From the NCBI GenBank assembly GCA_003164495.1, contig PLTN01000038.1, forward strand, positions 1 to 35,348: DNA of 35,348 nt, in the 5' to 3' direction. The position numbers were made by a program, and so were the translations under genes. This stretch comes from Vulcanimicrobiota bacterium. GTDB lineage: Bacteria > Vulcanimicrobiota > Vulcanimicrobiia > Vulcanimicrobiales > Vulcanimicrobiaceae. Positions 33,352 to 35,348 of this stretch are shown here, in pieces; position 1 is the first letter of the stretch, and each line of letters opens with the position of its first letter. The notes under the pieces were generated by a model that saw nothing but the letters and a program-made list of their open reading frames with translations, did not search any database and was not told the DNA's origin.

Positions 33352-34134
33352 ATGCTGATCGTCCTGAAGTATGGCGGGAACGCGATGACGGCCGGGGCGG
33401 AAGACCCGGTGCTCGATGAAATCGCCGCGCTCGCGCAAGCCGGGATATCGGTGGTGCTCGTTCACGGCGGCGGTCCGCAGATCGATGCCGCGTTGCGCGC
33501 GCAGGGCATCCCCGAAGAACGGGTCGAGGGCTTACGCGTGACGTCCGCGGCGGCGCGCGACATCGTCGAAGCCGTCCTATGCGGGAGCGTGAACAAGGAT
33601 TTGGTCCGCGGCCTGCTCACCCGGGGTGCGCGCGCCTTCGGCATCTCGGGTCAAGACGGTGCCCTGCTGGAAGTCCGGCGGATGCAGATCGCCGGGCACG
33701 ATCTCGGCTACGTCGGCGAACCGGCCAAGGTCGATGCGGTGCTGCTGCGCGGCCTGCTCGGTTTGGGGCTGCTGCCGGTCATCGCTCCGATGGGAATCGA
33801 ACGCCGTGAAGGCGTCGCACTGAATCTTAACGCGGACACCGTCGCGGGCGCGATCGCCGCGGCGCTGCGCGCCGACGCGTATGTCGTGCTCACCAACGTG
33901 GCCGGCGTGCGGCGGGATCGCGACGATCCGGCGACGGTCATTCCACGTTTGACGATCGCCGAAGCGCAGAATTTCCTCGTAGACGGTACGTTTAGCGACG
34001 GGATGCGGCCAAAGATGCGGGCCGCGATCGAGGCGGTCGCGGGGGGCGCTCAGCGAGCGGTGATCGGGGCCGCGGCACGTGACGGGATTGCGGGCGCGCT
34101 GGCCGGTGCGGGCACGGAGCTGGTACGCCTTTAA
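33352..34134 (+). CDS. argB: Acetylglutamate kinase
   Basis: 260 residues of the amino acid kinase family, phosphorylating N-acetylglutamate. Lys6 and GGN (KYGGNAM), HGGGPQID (38-45), the substrate Arg62 (GLRVT), LNLNADTVAGAIAAAL and the second catalytic Lys in SDGMRPKMRAA are present. The chain starts directly at the first strand, without the N-terminal helix that makes hexameric, arginine-inhibited kinases, suggesting the dimeric, insensitive type. It is about 25 kb from the arg operon. ATG 33352 has no near Shine-Dalgarno. Confidence 0.94.
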   Translation: MLIVLKYGGNAMTAGAEDPVLDEIAALAQAGISVVLVHGGGPQIDAALRAQGIPEERVEGLRVTSAAARDIVEAVLCGSVNKDLVRGLLTRGARAFGISGQDGALLEVRRMQIAGHDLGYVGEPAKVDAVLLRGLLGLGLLPVIAPMGIERREGVALNLNADTVAGAIAAALRADAYVVLTNVAGVRRDRDDPATVIPRLTIAEAQNFLVDGTFSDGMRPKMRAAIEAVAGGAQRAVIGAAARDGIAGALAGAGTELVRL

Positions 34135-34250
34135 GACATCGGCCGTAGCGCGCCGCTCCCGAACGCTGGTAGCCTGTATCCCCCACCCGTTTCGGCAGGA
34201 ACCTGCCGGCGGTGACGAGATGCCTCAAGGGCGTGATGCGACGGAAATAG

Positions 34251-34279
34251 TTTTCAAGCGCACGCCGCAGCGGTATAAC
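34251..34279 (+). promoter_or_regulatory. Candidate promoter of ppdK
   Basis: TTTTCA (34251-34256), 17-nt spacer, TATAAC (34274-34279). Initiation near 34286 would give a 5' UTR of about 30 nt. The rest of the 34135-34315 gap holds a small GGCAGG/CCTGCC hairpin near 34195 but no gene or recognisable RNA. Confidence 0.55.
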
Positions 34280-34315
34280 TCGGGGGTCTAGCCCTCTCAC
34301 TCGTGTCCACGACGC

Positions 34316-35348
34316 ATGGAGACCACTCGCTTGTCCGACGTCCTCGCCCCGCCAGCTCCCGGCGCCGCCCCGTCCTCAGCGACGAAGGCGATCTACTTTT
34401 TCGAAGAGGGCACCGGCGATCAGAAGGATCTGCTCGGCGGCAAAGGTGCCGGCCTCGCCGAGATGACGCGGGCCGGGCTTCCGGTCCCGCCCGGCTTCAT
34501 CATCACGACCGAGGTCTGCCTGGACTTCTACCGGGCGGGCCGCCGCTTCCCCGACGGCCTCCAAGCCGGCGTGCGCGATGCGATGCGCGAGCTGGAGCGG
34601 CGCACGAACAAGGGCTTCGGCGTGGCCGAGAACCCGCTCTTGGTGTCGGTCCGCAGCGGCGCCCGGGTCTCGATGCCGGGCATGATGGATACGATCCTCA
34701 ACCTGGGGCTGAACGCCGCGACCGTCGAGGGCCTAGCCAAGCTCACCGGCAACGAGCGCTTCGCCTACGACGCCTACCGGCGCTTCATCACGATGTTCTC
34801 GAGCGTGGTACTCGGGATCAACAAAGAGCACTTCGACCACCTGCTCGATGCGGCCAAGGCGAAGCTCGGCTACAAGACCGATCCGCAACTGAGCGCCGCC
34901 GACTGGAAAGCGCTGCTGCCGCAGTACCTCGACGTCGTGAAGCGCGAGGCCAAGCGCGATTTCCCGCAAGACGTCTTCGAACAGCTCGATCTCGCGATCG
35001 GCGCCGTGTTCGACTCCTGGAATTCCAAGCGCGCGATCGACTACCGGGCCTACAACAAGATGTCCGATGAATGGGGCACCGCAGTCAGCGTCGTCTCGAT
35101 GGTATTCGGCAACATGGGCGACGATTCGGGCACGGGCGTCGCGTTCACGCGCGATCCCAACACCGGCGCGCGCGAGCTGTTCGGCGAGTACCTGCGCAAC
35201 GCGCAGGGCGAAGACGTGGTGGCGGGCATCCGCACGCCTGAGAAGATCGCCGACCTTCAGACGTCGCAACCCGAAGTCTACGCGCAATTCATCGCCATCG
35301 CGAAGCAGCTCGAAACGCACTATCGCGACATGCAGGATCTCGAGTTCA
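34316..35348 (+). CDS. ppdK: Pyruvate, phosphate dikinase (3' truncated by window)
   Basis: 344 residues are visible and the frame is open to the window end; the full enzyme is about 880-900 residues. PPDK interconverts pyruvate, ATP and Pi with PEP, AMP and PPi. The nucleotide-binding domain shows YFFEEG, DLLGGKGAGLAEM, GLPVPPGFIITTEVC, VSVRSGARVSMPGMMDTILNLGLN and GTGVAFTRDPNTGARELFGEYL. The N-terminus carries about 24 extra residues before the conserved core, so a TTG four codons on (34331) is possible as start. The catalytic His and PEP domains lie beyond the window. Confidence 0.93.
   Translation, partial: METTRLSDVLAPPAPGAAPSSATKAIYFFEEGTGDQKDLLGGKGAGLAEMTRAGLPVPPGFIITTEVCLDFYRAGRRFPDGLQAGVRDAMRELERRTNKGFGVAENPLLVSVRSGARVSMPGMMDTILNLGLNAATVEGLAKLTGNERFAYDAYRRFITMFSSVVLGINKEHFDHLLDAAKAKLGYKTDPQLSAADWKALLPQYLDVVKREAKRDFPQDVFEQLDLAIGAVFDSWNSKRAIDYRAYNKMSDEWGTAVSVVSMVFGNMGDDSGTGVAFTRDPNTGARELFGEYLRNAQGEDVVAGIRTPEKIADLQTSQPEVYAQFIAIAKQLETHYRDMQDLEF

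Noticed and set aside
33992-34300. Minus-strand 102-residue frame over the argB end and ppdK leader
   Set aside because: Arg/Pro-rich composition typical of antisense GC-rich frames; overlaps argB and the ppdK promoter.
34135-34315. Riboswitch or tRNA before ppdK
   Set aside because: Only a short hairpin is visible; no cloverleaf or known aptamer pattern was recognised.

Overview
The window is very GC-rich, densely packed bacterial chromosome with overlapping stop/start pairs (ATGA, GTGA), GTG and TTG starts, and several genes without a Shine-Dalgarno sequence. No rRNA, tRNA, CRISPR array, phage gene or transposase was seen. Taxonomy cannot be read off directly. The gene style would suit an uncultivated soil-type lineage such as Eremiobacterota, but that is a guess.

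Layout. 1-1325: the 3' part of glycyl-tRNA synthetase, a MliC-like lysozyme inhibitor and a strong intrinsic terminator. 1405-7768 (minus): arginine operon argF-argR-argH-argC-argJ-argD, read from a consensus promoter that overlaps an ARG-box-like palindrome and appears to give a leaderless argF mRNA. 7851-9633 (plus): a tandem DUF5069 protein and a MenA/UbiA-like prenyltransferase. 9630-11510: OsmC peroxiredoxin and a divergent TPR/ATP-grasp protein. 11541-16788: pobA (4-hydroxybenzoate hydroxylase), a luciferase-like flavin monooxygenase and two 14-TM-type MFS transporters. 16823-17007: a MITE-like element. 17007-19933 (minus): a CysI-like sulfite reductase with a short leader ORF, then an MmgE/PrpD protein. 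20029-20796 (plus): an SDR protein without the usual catalytic residues.

20854-27418 (minus) is a long co-directional run: SBP-ATPase-permease, a 2-oxoglutarate/Fe(II) (IPNS-like) oxygenase, a second SBP-ATPase-permease and a small membrane protein. Upstream lie an arylsulfotransferase-like gene (minus) and a divergent LacI-family regulator (plus). Near-identical palindromes centred on AAAACGTTTT sit at both promoters, so the regulator probably controls itself, the arylsulfotransferase-like gene and the transport/oxygenase operon. This is the best candidate for an undescribed uptake/catabolic system; its substrate is unknown.

29757-33292 (minus) is a compact, translationally coupled four-gene cassette: methyltransferase, FAD oxidoreductase, aromatase/cyclase-like SRPBCC protein and a FabF-like ketosynthase. 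It resembles a reduced type II polyketide pathway without a visible chain-length factor or ACP. 33352-34134 is argB, split off from the arg operon, and from 34316 the 5' part of pyruvate phosphate dikinase runs off the window. A 53-bp double-hairpin repeat occurs twice in inverted orientation (850-902 and 20804-20856), each time supplying the TAG stop codon of the adjoining gene.
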